Source: an uncultured Mesorhizobium sp. (GTDB taxonomy: Bacteria; Pseudomonadota; Alphaproteobacteria; Rhizobiales; Rhizobiaceae). Taken from it: 6,693 nucleotides of DNA. The translations under genes were made by a program, and so were the position numbers. A model generated the notes under the pieces. It saw nothing but the letters and a program-made list of their open reading frames with translations, did not search any database and was not told the origin of the DNA. The DNA lies in NCBI GenBank assembly GCA_950071955.1, contig CATMOC010000206.1, forward strand, positions 1-6,693, in the 5' to 3' direction. Positions 6,470 through 6,693 of this stretch are shown here, piece by piece (within the stretch, counting starts at the first letter, position 1; each line of letters begins with the position of its first letter).

Positions 6470-6693
6470 GGAACCGTTCCAGCGACACGTTCGCCGAGCC
6501 GCGCCTGGCCGGTCGCGACTGGCTCTCGTGTGGCGCCCATCCCGACATCCACACGATCGAGAAGGTGGCGCGAATCCGACCATCGGGGTCGCCATGCCGT
6601 TCGGCATAGATCTCGGCGGCGCGCAGGAACACCGCCCGGCGCGTCGGCTGCCGCAGGCGCCCGGCGCGCGTGTTCGTTGCGCCCATGTCCCTG
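6447..6693 (-). CDS. BioC/NDUFAF5-like SAM-dependent methyltransferase, C-terminal fragment
   Basis: Only the last 81 residues are in the window; the gene enters from the right edge. They read RDMGATNTRAG at the left and end RGSANVSLERFLNRDTPG. GRIRATFSIVWMSGWAPHESQ followed by RPARRGSA closely resembles the conserved C-terminus of the NDUFAF5 group (human NDUFAF5 has a matching GW-x-x-HESQ-x-RP-x-x-RGSA stretch), a BioC-like class I methyltransferase family; human NDUFAF5 is described as acting in complex I assembly. The SAM-binding Rossmann core lies outside the window, so activity cannot be judged. It converges on the pilin gene. ATG 6686 is internal, since the frame stays open to the edge and DMGATN fits mid-protein family sequence. 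Confidence 0.82.
   Translation of the reverse strand, partial: RDMGATNTRAGRLRQPTRRAVFLRAAEIYAERHGDPDGRIRATFSIVWMSGWAPHESQSRPARRGSANVSLERFLNRDTPG

Noticed and set aside
6275..6607. A minus-strand 110-codon frame opposite the pilin
   Set aside because: Wrong frame for the methyltransferase and antisense to a clear Flp pilin; Arg/Pro/Ser-rich without motifs.

Overview
The window reads as an ordinary chromosomal housekeeping segment of a high-GC alphaproteobacterium, most likely of the order Hyphomicrobiales (Rhizobiales; a Phyllobacteriaceae-like organism is my best guess). This rests on codon use dominated by G/C in third positions, on the gene order secA / parvulin-type foldase / argJ / GNAT acetyltransferase / mutT, which I recall from that group, and on a Flp-type pilin and a BioC/NDUFAF5-like methyltransferase next to it. 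No search was run, so the taxonomy is inference.

Layout. Positions 1-2089 hold the first 696 codons of secA on the minus strand; its C-terminal part lies beyond the left edge. A 245-base divergent intergenic region (2090-2334) follows. It contains a good sigma70-type promoter pointing toward secA, a terminator-like hairpin with a T-run near the predicted 5' end of the secA transcript, and a cluster of palindromes closer to the start codon. Rightward lies a tight four-gene plus-strand cluster: an exported SurA/PpiC-type peptidyl-prolyl isomerase (2335-3228), argJ (3261-4502), a GNAT acetyltransferase (4511-5293) and a MutT-type Nudix hydrolase (5298-5708). Gaps are 32, 8 and 4 bases, so the genes are probably co-transcribed.

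After mutT come two small plus-strand genes, each preceded by a short AT-richer patch: a single-pass membrane protein of unknown function (5859-6167) and a 57-residue Flp/type IVb pilin (6265-6438). Both patches carry TTAA-type sequences resembling half or near-full CtrA sites. The pilin gene converges on the 3' end of a minus-strand methyltransferase gene (6447-6693, 5' end beyond the right edge), with only 8 bases between the two stop codons and a hairpin just downstream of the pilin stop.

Function. SecA drives protein export across the inner membrane, and the adjacent divergent gene encodes a periplasmic folding factor, so the region may coordinate export with folding. argJ gives the cyclic acetyl-transfer step of arginine synthesis; mutT cleans the nucleotide pool. 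The pilin and the small membrane protein look like envelope proteins. I see no defence system, CRISPR array, transposon, tRNA or rRNA. The points most worth a second look are the secA leader structure and the two small envelope genes with CtrA-like upstream motifs.
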